Below, piece by piece: positions 7,602 through 16,300 of a DNA stretch of 64,000 bases. The notes under the pieces are model-generated. The model was given only the letters and a program-made list of their open reading frames with translations, ran no database searches and was not told where the DNA came from. This stretch comes from Actinorugispora endophytica. Its GTDB lineage: Bacteria; Actinomycetota; Actinomycetes; Streptosporangiales; Streptosporangiaceae. Both the position numbers and the translations under genes were made by a program. Each line of letters starts with the position of its first letter. Position 1 is the stretch's first letter. The stretch spans positions 39,552 to 103,551 of the forward strand of contig NZ_SNYN01000014.1 of the NCBI RefSeq assembly GCF_004363075.1, written 5' to 3'.

Positions 7602-7667
7602 GTTGACGGTCGTGGGCTTTCTGCCCGTTTCGGGGCCGGGAAGGGCAGAAAGCCCAAGACCGTCAAC
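7602..7667. repeat. palindromic element, family B copy 2 (possible bidirectional terminator)
   Basis: This is a near-perfect inverted repeat. The left arm GTGGGCTTTCTGCCCGTTTC and right arm GGGCAGAAAGCCCAAGAC pair, flanked by GTTGACGGTC and GACCGTCAAC. It is related to the copy at 136-200. It sits between convergent genes ending at 7538 and 7815, so it may also stop transcription from both sides. Confidence 0.75.
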
Positions 7668-7814
7668 GGACCCCTCACGCAACGGACATCATGGGCGCGG
7701 CCTTGACCCTCACCCGCCGTCGCCGCCCGCCGTGACCCCGCGATCCGCGTGGCGTGAGGCCGAAAGACCCCCCGAAGCACCGGCACGCCGAACCACCCCC
7801 GCGTCGGAGGCTTC

Positions 7815-10800
7815 CTAGGGCGCGGGGACGTCCTCGGGGAAGAGGGTGGTGAACGCCTCCAGGTCCGCGGCCCCCGCCATGTTGACGAGGCGGCCCGCCT
7901 GGCGGGTGATCATCCGCTCCATCACCTGGCGGGCGTAGCGCGCGTTGCCGAAGGAGGCGTCGCGCTGCACCGAGGAGAAGTGCTCGGCCAGGGCGGCCAG
8001 CGTCTCCTCGCCGCACACGTACCCCGAGCTCTTCGCCATCCGCTCGACGATGGTGACCAGTTCCTCGTCGCTGTAGTTGCCGAACTCCACCCGGTGGCTG
8101 AACCGGGACGCGAGACCCGGGTTGGAGTCCAGGAAGCGCTGCATCTCGTTGGTGTACCCGGCGACGATCACCACGACCTCGTCGCGGTGGTCCTCCATGA
8201 GCTTGACGAGGGTGTCCACGGCCTCCTGGCCGAAGTCGTTGCCGCCGCCCTTGGGGGTCAGGGTGTACGCCTCGTCGATGAACAGCACGCCGCCCTTCGC
8301 GCGCTCGAACACCTCCGTCGTCATCTGCGCCGTGTGCCCGACGTAGCGGCCCACCAGGTCCGACCGCGCCGACTCGATGACCTGCCCCGAGGAGAGCACG
8401 CCCAGCGTCTTCAGCAGGCGGCCGTACAGCCGCGCGATCGTGGTCTTACCGGTACCGGGGGCGCCCGCGAACACCAGGTGGTGGCTCATCGAGGGCACCG
8501 GCAGTCCGAGGGCCTTGCGCTGGTTGGACATGACCAGCAGGTTCGCCAGGTCGTTGACGGTGGCCTTGACCTCGCCCAGGCCGATCATGGAGTCGAGTTC
8601 GCCGCGCAGCACGGTCAGCTCGTCCGTCGGCTCCCCGTCGGGGCCGGCCTCGGAGACCTCCACGCCCAGGTCCACGGGCAGCAGCAGGGTGAGGTCCCCG
8701 GGGTTGTCGGGCGGCTCGCTGCCCAGGCGGAACGCCTGCCGGTCGATCATCTCCTCGAAGATCTTGCGGGCGGTGCGGCCGTTGCCGAACGTCGCGTCCC
8801 GGTGCATGTCCTCGAAGTGCGCCCGCAGCGCGGTCTTCGTGTCCTCGGCCAGCTCGTACTGGTGGGTGGCGCACATGCCCTCCACGATCCGCACGAGCTC
8901 GTCCACCTCGTAGTTGGGGAACTCCACCGTGCGGCTGAACCGCGAGGCCATACCCGGGTTCGCGGCGAGGAAGCCCTGCATCTCCTCGGTGTACCCGGCG
9001 ACGATCACCACGACGTCGTCGCGGTGGTCCTCCATGAGCTTGACGAGGGTGTCGATGGCCTCGCGGCCGAAGTCGGGGCCGCTGCCGCCGCCGTCCTTCT
9101 TGCCCGAGAGCGTGTACGCCTCGTCGATGAACAGCACACCGCCTTTGGCGCGCTCGAACACCTCGGTGGTCTTGATGGCGGTCCCGCCGACGTACTGCGA
9201 CACCAGGTCCACGCGCGCCACCTCGACGACGTGCCCGTAGCGCAGCACGTCCAGTTCGGCGAGGATGCGGCCGTAGAGGCGGGCCACCGTGGTCTTACCG
9301 GTACCGGGAGGCCCGCCGAACACCAGGTGCCTGCTCATCGGCGGAGTCGGCAGCCCCATCTCCGCGCGGCGCTTGGCCATCTGGTTGCGGTTGATGAGGG
9401 TCTTGACCTCGTGCTTGACGTTCTCCAGCCCGATCAGGGACTCCAGCTCGGCCAGCGGCCCCTCCGGCTCGGGCTCCGTGCCTCCGGCCGGGGCGCCCGC
9501 GGCCGCGCCCGGGACCCCTCCGGGCATCGGCGGGGCGGGGGCCCCGGCGTCCTCCCCGTAGGCGTCAGGCGCGCCATTGCCGCTGCTCAGCAGCTCCTCG
9601 GCGCGCATCCGCTCGCTCTGCACGGTCTGGCGCAGGCCCGCGCGGCTGTTGTCCCGCACCGAGCAGTCCTCGATGAGCACGTCCTCGGTGCTGTGCACGA
9701 GCACGCCGTCCCCGGCGTTGCCGAAGACCTCTGTCCTGCGCAGGGCGGCCTTGGCGCCCGAGGCCACCAGCACGCCGTTGCGGCGGCCGTTGTAGACCCG
9801 CGAGCGCAGCACCGAGACGTCGCCGCCGTTCTGCACGGCGACCCCGTCGCCCGTGCACTCGGAGATGTCGCAGTCGCGCATGTCCACCTTGGCCTCGGCG
9901 CCGACGGTGACACCGCTGTCGCGGCTCTCGCGGATCTGCACCCCCGTCAGCAGGGGCCGGGAGCGCTCGTCGGCCTGCACCGCGTTCTTGCCGGTCCGCT
10001 CGAACGTGACGTCCTCCAGACGCCCCTGGCCGCCCTTGCGGAACCGCACGCCCTGGCCGCGCGTGTCGACCACGGCCACGCCCCGCAGGAACGGGCTGCT
10101 GGCCTCGATGACGAAGCCCGGCCCCTTGCTGCCGGTGACCAGGCCCCGGTCGAACTCGACCGTGCTGTTGCCGCCGATGCTCACGCCGGTGCCGCCGCGC
10201 ACCGTCAACCCGATGAAGGACGTGGCGGCGCGGTCCTCGGCGCGCACGCCGTCGCCTTCGGGCTCCTCCACCTCGCAGTCGGTGAACAGGCCGCGCGCCT
10301 TGCCCCAGAGGTGGATGCCGACGCCCTTGGAACGGGCCACCACCACCCGGTACAGCTGCGGGTCGGAGCCGTTGTACACGCCCACGCCGCGCCCGCCGAC
10401 GTCCTCGAAGCGGCAGTCCTCGACCGTCGTCCTGGCGCGGGTGGAGATGGCCAGCCCGTCCTCGGAGGTGTCGTGCACGCGCACGTCGCGCAGGGACGTG
10501 CTCGCGTTGTCCTCCAGCGCGATCGCGGGCTTGGCGCAGCCGGAGATGTCGCAGTCCTCGATCGACCCGCCGGCCTGGCCGCTGGCGAAGACCCCGTTGC
10601 CGCGCACGTCGCGGAACACGCACGCGCGCACGACGGGCCGCCCCCGGTCGCTGATGACCAGGGCGCTGGTCTCGACGTCCTCGATGACGCAGTCCTCGAT
10701 GATGCTGGGCTCGGCCGTCGTGATCACCACGCCGGCCCCCGCCGAGCAGGTGACCCGGCTCTCGCGCATCGCCAGCGCGCCGGTCTCGCGGACCACGACG

Positions 10801-11144
10801 GCGGTCCACGCCGAGCCGTCCACCTCGCAGTCGGCCATCTCCGCCTGCCCGGCGGGGATGTCGACCACGGGGCGCTCCTCGTCGCGGCCGCGCAGGACCA
10901 GCCCGGAGAGCTTGACGGCCTCGGCGCCCGAGATGACGGCGCTGCCCGACTCGGCGATGACCTCGACGCTGCCGCGGCCGTCCCGCGCCAGCAGGGTGAC
11001 GACCTTCAGCAGGACCAGGCTCTCCTCGTAGCGTCCTGGGGCGATGGTGATGAGCGCGCCGCTCTCGGCCGCGGCCACCGCGGACTCGATCGTGGCGTAC
11101 CCCGTCGATCCATCCGGAGTGACCGTGAGGAGTTGCCTGGCCAT
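7815..11144 (-). CDS. parallel beta-helix protein fused to two CbbX/SpoVK-type AAA+ ATPases
   Basis: The 1,109-residue protein starts at ATG 11144 (AAGGAA ribosome-binding site); an in-frame extension upstream is low-complexity and unlikely. Residues 1 to about 560 are right-handed beta-helix repeats, with many xDCxIxG/xGVxV rungs. Then come two AAA+ modules. The first has Walker A GGPPGTGKT with the Lys at about 617 and Walker B GVLFIDEAYTL. The second has GAPGTGKT with Lys at about 900 and the same Walker B. Each retains the SRF arginine region of the CbxX/CfqX/EccA group. Such ATPases remodel protein complexes; EccA is the type VII secretion member. The beta-helix may recognise a repetitive partner. 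It is the second gene downstream of the giant ORF on the same strand, preceded by a hairpin. Confidence 0.88.
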   Translation of the reverse strand: MARQLLTVTPDGSTGYATIESAVAAAESGALITIAPGRYEESLVLLKVVTLLARDGRGSVEVIAESGSAVISGAEAVKLSGLVLRGRDEERPVVDIPAGQAEMADCEVDGSAWTAVVVRETGALAMRESRVTCSAGAGVVITTAEPSIIEDCVIEDVETSALVISDRGRPVVRACVFRDVRGNGVFASGQAGGSIEDCDISGCAKPAIALEDNASTSLRDVRVHDTSEDGLAISTRARTTVEDCRFEDVGGRGVGVYNGSDPQLYRVVVARSKGVGIHLWGKARGLFTDCEVEEPEGDGVRAEDRAATSFIGLTVRGGTGVSIGGNSTVEFDRGLVTGSKGPGFVIEASSPFLRGVAVVDTRGQGVRFRKGGQGRLEDVTFERTGKNAVQADERSRPLLTGVQIRESRDSGVTVGAEAKVDMRDCDISECTGDGVAVQNGGDVSVLRSRVYNGRRNGVLVASGAKAALRRTEVFGNAGDGVLVHSTEDVLIEDCSVRDNSRAGLRQTVQSERMRAEELLSSGNGAPDAYGEDAGAPAPPMPGGVPGAAAGAPAGGTEPEPEGPLAELESLIGLENVKHEVKTLINRNQMAKRRAEMGLPTPPMSRHLVFGGPPGTGKTTVARLYGRILAELDVLRYGHVVEVARVDLVSQYVGGTAIKTTEVFERAKGGVLFIDEAYTLSGKKDGGGSGPDFGREAIDTLVKLMEDHRDDVVVIVAGYTEEMQGFLAANPGMASRFSRTVEFPNYEVDELVRIVEGMCATHQYELAEDTKTALRAHFEDMHRDATFGNGRTARKIFEEMIDRQAFRLGSEPPDNPGDLTLLLPVDLGVEVSEAGPDGEPTDELTVLRGELDSMIGLGEVKATVNDLANLLVMSNQRKALGLPVPSMSHHLVFAGAPGTGKTTIARLYGRLLKTLGVLSSGQVIESARSDLVGRYVGHTAQMTTEVFERAKGGVLFIDEAYTLTPKGGGNDFGQEAVDTLVKLMEDHRDEVVVIVAGYTNEMQRFLDSNPGLASRFSHRVEFGNYSDEELVTIVERMAKSSGYVCGEETLAALAEHFSSVQRDASFGNARYARQVMERMITRQAGRLVNMAGAADLEAFTTLFPEDVPAP

Positions 11145-11193
11145 CTGCGGTTCCTTTTCTCGTTCCGGGCCCGGGACGGCCCTGTTCACGTGC

Positions 11194-11223
11194 GGGCGGA
11201 GTCGGCGCGCGCCGACCCCGCCC
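11194..11223 (-). terminator. hairpin between the stalk-protein and AAA+ genes
   Basis: GGGCGGAGTCGGCGC pairs fully with GCGCCGACCCCGCCC (one G-T pair) in the 94-bp gap. There is no U-run on the minus strand, so it may attenuate rather than stop read-through into the AAA+ gene. Confidence 0.5.
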
Positions 11224-11238
11224 AATGCTGCTCCGGCG

Positions 11239-12957
11239 TCAGGAGCACGTGGCGCGGACCGCCGAGGCGGCGACGTGCGTGCTCGTGTTCTCCTGTCCCG
11301 CAAGGGGGTTCTCACCGATGTTGGTGAGCTGGACGGTGAACTGCTCGGCCGGTGAGGTGAAACCGGTGACCTGCACCCATCCTCCCTTGACCTGGGACTG
11401 GTTGATGCCGAAGACGGCGACGGCGTCGCCCTCGGCCTTGTCGCGGGGGAAGATCTGGTACCTGGCCTCCTGCTCGCCGATCCAGAGCGGGGACTCGTCG
11501 TCGGGGACGTGGACGTACAGTTCGCACTCCGCGTCAGCGTATCCGGGGGAGAAGGTCCAGTACGCGAACTGGCCGTCCCCGTGCTCGGGATCGCCCGACA
11601 CCGGGATCGCGTCGTAGCCGCCGGCGCAGCCGTCCTGGTCGTGGCCGCCCTCGCGGGTGGCCCAGCCGGCGGTGCTGTTCTCGGGGTACCACGATCCGGC
11701 CTGGCCGTAGGCGCCGCCGTCGGTGGCGCAGCCGGGACCGGCCAGGGCCGAGTACCGGTCGCCGGAGGGCGAGGCGGAGGGCGAGGCGGAGGGCGACGGG
11801 TCGCCGGAGGGCGAGGGGGCGCCGGAGGGGGAGGGATCGGCCGAGGGCGACGGGTCGCCGGAGGGGGAGGGGGCCGAGTTGGAGGGCTCGCCGGAGGGGG
11901 AGGGCTGCCTCTCCTCGGCGGAGGGGGAGCTGTCGGACAGGGCGGAGAACGTGCCCGCCTCCTGATCCCCGGAGTCGTCGGAGGGGGCCGAGCGCTGGTT
12001 CGAGTCCTCCTCGTCCCCGCTCTGCTCCTGCCGCTCCTCCTCTTCCTCCTTGTCCGAACCCGCGGTGTTCACGTCCGGCAGGTCGTTGATGATCCCGCCG
12101 TTCGCGGGGGTGTCCGCGTCCTCGGACCCGCCGGCGGCCTGGCTGCCGCCGCCGTTACCGCTGTCGTCCTTGTCCGCCGTGCGGGAGCTCCCCTTGGAGG
12201 AGTCCCCTCCGCCGCCCGCGGCCACGTTGCTGCCCGCGCCGCCGGTCTCCTGCTCTCCGCCGCCGCTCCCGCCGCCGTCCTCGGGGGAGGACGACGGGAT
12301 CCCGGCCTGCTGCTCCATGGCCTCGGGGACGTAGCCCGGACCGGGGTCCGGCGCGTTGTTGACGCCGCCGCCCCCGCCGCCGTCCGGCGCGCCGCCGCTG
12401 TCGGCCTGGCCCTGGTCGGCGGAGCCGCCCTGGCCGCCGGTGCCGGAACCGTCCGAGGAGGTGTCCTGCTCGGAGCCGGTCTGGCGCTCGTCCCCGGTCT
12501 GCTCGTCGTCTCCGGCCGGGCCGCCCCCGGAGAGCGGGACGATGTCGAGCGAGACGCCCTGGACGCCCGCCGAGACCGCGAACGGCGCCGCGATGAGGAG
12601 CAGGCCGGCGATCGCCGCGCCCGCCAGGACGGGACTGCCCGGTCGCCCCGGACGGGGGGAGGCGTCCACGGGGGCCAGCGGTTTGACCGCGCGGGCGCCC
12701 ACGGCGTCGATCTGGGGGCGTCCGGCCTCGGCCGTGTCCGCGGCGGTGGCCGTCGCGGCGTCGGCCCTGGTGCCGGGTTCGGTGGGCGGAGGCGCGGAGA
12801 GGTCCTCGGTCCCGCCGGGCCTGAGGCTCTTGGGCGCGGACGCCTGCCCGGCGTCGGTGTCCGGCGAGGCCGCCGGACGGGCGGTGAGCGAACCCCAGTC
12901 CGCGGACAACGCGGAGGAATTCGCCTTGTCGGGCTCACCCTTGGATTTGTCGGTCAT
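11239..12957 (-). CDS. single-pass membrane protein with Ser/Pro/Gly-rich stalk and C-terminal extracellular domain
   Basis: The 572-residue protein has a cytosolic N-terminus of about 107 residues, one membrane helix (about 108-130), a long disordered Gly/Ser/Glu/Pro stalk with SPSGDP/SPSAS repeats (to about residue 400), and a C-terminal extracellular domain of about 165 residues. That domain has four cysteines (GPGCA, QDGCA, AECEL and the terminal ATCS), which suggests two disulphides. It is rich in aromatic beta-strand segments (FAYWTFSPGY, GGWVQVTGFT). I do not recognise the domain. The start ATG 12957 has an AAAGGA ribosome-binding site. It is the first gene after the giant ORF on the same strand, with the AAA+ gene following, so an anchor or receptor for the giant product is conceivable but unproven. 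Confidence 0.7.
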   Translation of the reverse strand: MTDKSKGEPDKANSSALSADWGSLTARPAASPDTDAGQASAPKSLRPGGTEDLSAPPPTEPGTRADAATATAADTAEAGRPQIDAVGARAVKPLAPVDASPRPGRPGSPVLAGAAIAGLLLIAAPFAVSAGVQGVSLDIVPLSGGGPAGDDEQTGDERQTGSEQDTSSDGSGTGGQGGSADQGQADSGGAPDGGGGGGVNNAPDPGPGYVPEAMEQQAGIPSSSPEDGGGSGGGEQETGGAGSNVAAGGGGDSSKGSSRTADKDDSGNGGGSQAAGGSEDADTPANGGIINDLPDVNTAGSDKEEEEERQEQSGDEEDSNQRSAPSDDSGDQEAGTFSALSDSSPSAEERQPSPSGEPSNSAPSPSGDPSPSADPSPSGAPSPSGDPSPSASPSASPSGDRYSALAGPGCATDGGAYGQAGSWYPENSTAGWATREGGHDQDGCAGGYDAIPVSGDPEHGDGQFAYWTFSPGYADAECELYVHVPDDESPLWIGEQEARYQIFPRDKAEGDAVAVFGINQSQVKGGWVQVTGFTSPAEQFTVQLTNIGENPLAGQENTSTHVAASAVRATCS

Positions 12958-13341
12958 TGACGAGCGTCCTTTCGAAACCCCTCGGCCGATCGTGTGGTCG
13001 CCTTGCGGGGGCGTGTCCTCAAAACACCTGGGTCGATGTCCGGTCCGCGGTCTGGGGGTGGGAACGGCGTCGAGGGTCTCACGGCCCGGAGGGCCTGGTA
13101 CCCGGGCGCCGACGGGCCATTGTGCGGTTCCTGGACGGGGTGACGCGATAAGGGCCGGGCCTAGGGCTGGTGTTCAGGCCCATTCCTGGTGCTGCCGCAC
13201 CCTTTTTACCATCCTTCGCCCTAATAATTCTTCTGGCAATAGTTGGTTTTGTGTAGGTGTCGTGTCGGTTTTGTGTCCGTTTCGTGTTTCCGGCCCGTGC
13301 TTCGGTGTCCTGCGGCAGGGCCGGGGCCTGGTGCTTCCCGA
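12958..13341 (-). promoter_or_regulatory. 384-bp gap with AT-rich stretch, probable promoter for the two downstream genes
   Basis: No gene is apparent. Positions 13,200-13,290 are conspicuously AT-rich for this genome (TTTTTACC, CTAATAATTC, repeated GGTTTTGTGT), which fits a promoter read on the minus strand. A short inverted repeat (13,290-13,300 with 13,315-13,324) lies just after the stop codon of the giant ORF and could be its terminator; no U-run follows. I cannot fix the -35/-10 boxes with confidence. Confidence 0.4.
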
Positions 13342-16300
13342 CTATCCGGCGTCCCCGCTTCCCTCCGCGGAGGCGCCGGAGGGCCGGGGAAGCGTGTCGA
13401 GGAGCCCGGCGGGGACGGGGACGCCGCGTGCGGCGAGCGCGCTGAGGGCCTGGTAGAGGGCGCCGCTGTCGAGCCAGAGGCGCCACTGGGCGTTCGCGGT
13501 CTCCGCGGCCTGCCCGGCGGTGACGGCCCCGGAGACGAAGGGGGCGAGCGCCTCGTCGAGGGGGCGGCCGTTGACGTGGTGGTCGTAGTAGGCGTTGAGG
13601 AGGGGCAGGGCGAAGCCCTGGTCCAGACCGGGCAGCAGGTCCGCGCCCAGCCCCTCGGCCACCGGTCCGAGGTCCTGCCCGGAGAGCGGCGGGGCCACGG
13701 GGCCGCTCTGGGTCTGCTGGGCCGGGAGCTCGTCGAAGTCCCAGGACAGCAGGTCGTGCGGTTCCACCTCGGAGCCGGGCTGGTAGCCGTGGTGGGCGTC
13801 GCCCCGGGCGGCGGGCTCCCAGTCGTCGCCGGGGGTCCAGTCATGGGGGACGAGCTCGATCTCGATGAACCACAGGTCCTCGACGGGGAAGAGCGAGCCC
13901 TTCTGGGCGCTGCGCTGGTAGACGGAGTGGACGACGAACCTGGTCTCGCGGGGCAGCAGGATCTCGCGCTCGGAGCCGCCGAACCCGGAGAACGGCTTGG
14001 CGTCGAGGGCGGGGTGGCCCTTGGGCGCGCGGATCACGAAGTAGGCGTCGTAGGGGTGGCGGGACCTGGCGCCGATGGAGGTGGAGGAGTAGCTGCGCTC
14101 GACGTGGGTCGTGCCGACGAGCCCGTACATCGAGGCGGGGTCGCCGAGGTCCGCGCCCATGGTCTTGATGTAGGAGGCGTCCACGCCCCGGTGCAGGACG
14201 ACCGACTCGGGGAGGACGGGGGAGGCGGCGATGGCGGAGTCCAGGTTCCGCACCAGGTCGACGTAGTGGTCGTCGTTGCCCTCGTGGACGACCCCGTTCC
14301 GCAGCCCGTCCTTGAGAAGGGCATAGCCCGACCCGGTGTAGTCGTAGACGGATTCCTTCTGCTCTTCGGTCAGGACCTCGCTCATGGGCCTGCCGTCCAC
14401 GGACGACATGTTCCTGGACGCCCACTCCGCGCCGTCGTCGTTGGTGAACAGGACGGCGTCCCGCATGCCTTCGCCGGAGGGCTCGCCGGGGCCTCCCCGC
14501 CAGTGGGAGGGCTGGGGAAGCCTGGGGAGGACGGCCTCGGCGTACGGCAGGACGGGGCGCTCCCTCCGGTTCCTCGCCACGGGGTCGTCGTCGTTCCCGA
14601 AGACGTCCTTCAGCCACTGGTCGGTGTCGGTCGGAACCGGGGCGTCCGGCTGCTCCGGAAGCCGGGTGTCCGCCTGGTCGGGCAGGGAGTCGAAGTCGAG
14701 GTCGGGCAGGTCGGGGTTCTGGGCGGCGGCCCAGTCGGCGAGGTTCTGGAGATCCTCGGGGGAGAGCGCGGACAGGTCCAGGCCGATGTCGGGCAGGGAG
14801 TCGAGGTCGGGCATCGGCTCGTCCGTGTCGGCCGGGGGCGTCGCGGCGGGCTCCGTGTCCGGCGCGGGCGCGGGGACCGGTTCGGGTTCTGGGGCCGGTT
14901 CGGGTTCCGGGGCGCCGAGCAGAGCCTGCTTGAACAGGTCGGTCATGCTCGGCGGTTCGCTCCGGGGCGCGGAGGCGCCGGAGTCGCCGCTGCCCGTGGC
15001 GGTCCGCGGAGCGGCCGAAGCCTCCGTGGCCCCTTGCGGGGCCGGGGCCGGGGCCGGTTGCGCGGTGGGGGGCGCGGGGGTGCCGTTGTGGGCCGGGGCG
15101 GCGGGGGCCGGGGCCGGGGAGCCGCCGGCCGCGGCCTCGGTCCAGCCCGTGGACGTCCTGGTCCAGGCGCGTCCGTTGTCGGCGAGGAGTCCGGCGGCGT
15201 CCGGTCGTGCCGGGGCCGTGGACGGGGCGTTCTGGGCGCCGCCCTGGGCGGTCTGGCCGGTGGGGACGAGGAGGGCAGCGGGGAACTCCTCCGTGATCAC
15301 GGTGTGGTCGCCCTCGACGGTGACGTCGTGCGAGCCGTACCGCAGGGTGATCCGGAGGGCGGCGGGGGTCTCGGCGACCGCGTACCTGCGGTGGGGGCCG
15401 GGGGTCCCGGGGGCCTGGTCGTGGATCGAGGTGATCCTGGGGGCGCGGCGGACGGTCTCGACGGTCGCGGTGGCGGAGCGGGTCTGGCCCCTGGCCTCGG
15501 CGCGGAAGGAACCGGAGGAGCCGCTCCCGTCGCGGCGGCTGCCGACGCGGGTCTGCAGGGCGCGGAGCTTGACGGGCACGGAGACGCGGTCGGAGGCCCC
15601 TTGGAGTTGGGCGGTGACCTGGGCCAGGATCGTCTCGCGGCTCCGTCCGGTGAGCTCGTAGTTGTCGGCGCGCAGCCCCTCGGTCAGCTTGTCGACGGTG
15701 GAGCCGGCGGAGGAGGGGGCCGGGGTCCTGTCGAGGAGGCGGCCCTGGTCCGCGGAGTGGGGGTCGACGCGGAACTGCCCGGGGCGCAGGCCGCTGCCGG
15801 GAACGGGGTGGTCGAGGGTCTGGCGCCAGCCGTTGGACGGGCGGGGGAACCCTCCGTCGGCCAGGCGCCGGGTGGTGACGTCGAGGGCGCCGGCCAGGCG
15901 CCAGTGCTCCCACTGGCCCAGGAGCGCCTTCCGCTGCTCCTCGTGGGTGCCTCCGGGGAGGTGGCGGGTGTTCTCGCGGGTGAGCGCGTCGATGTCGCGC
16001 CGGTGGACGTGGTGCTGGTAGAAGGCGTCGAACACCGCCCGCTTGGCGTGGGGGGAGACCCCGGGGGTGAGCGTCCAGCCGGAGGACAGGTCGGCCAGGT
16101 GGGCGTCCAGCGGGGGACCGGTGAGGTCCTCCAGGCGGGGGACGCGGTCGGCGGGCAGGCCGTGGCCGCGGAGTTCGGCCAGGGCCGAGTCGGCCGCGCC
16201 GTTTCGCTCCCAGCCGGTCCAGAGCTGGTGCAGCAGGCCGGCGTCGATCCCGGTGTTCGATCCCTGGCGGCCGGTCGGCATCTCGTCGAGGACCTGCGGC

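Noticed and set aside
7980..11327. A 1,115-codon plus-strand frame opposite the beta-helix/AAA+ gene
   Set aside because: His/Arg/Val-rich shadow; the minus frame has two perfect Walker A/B pairs.
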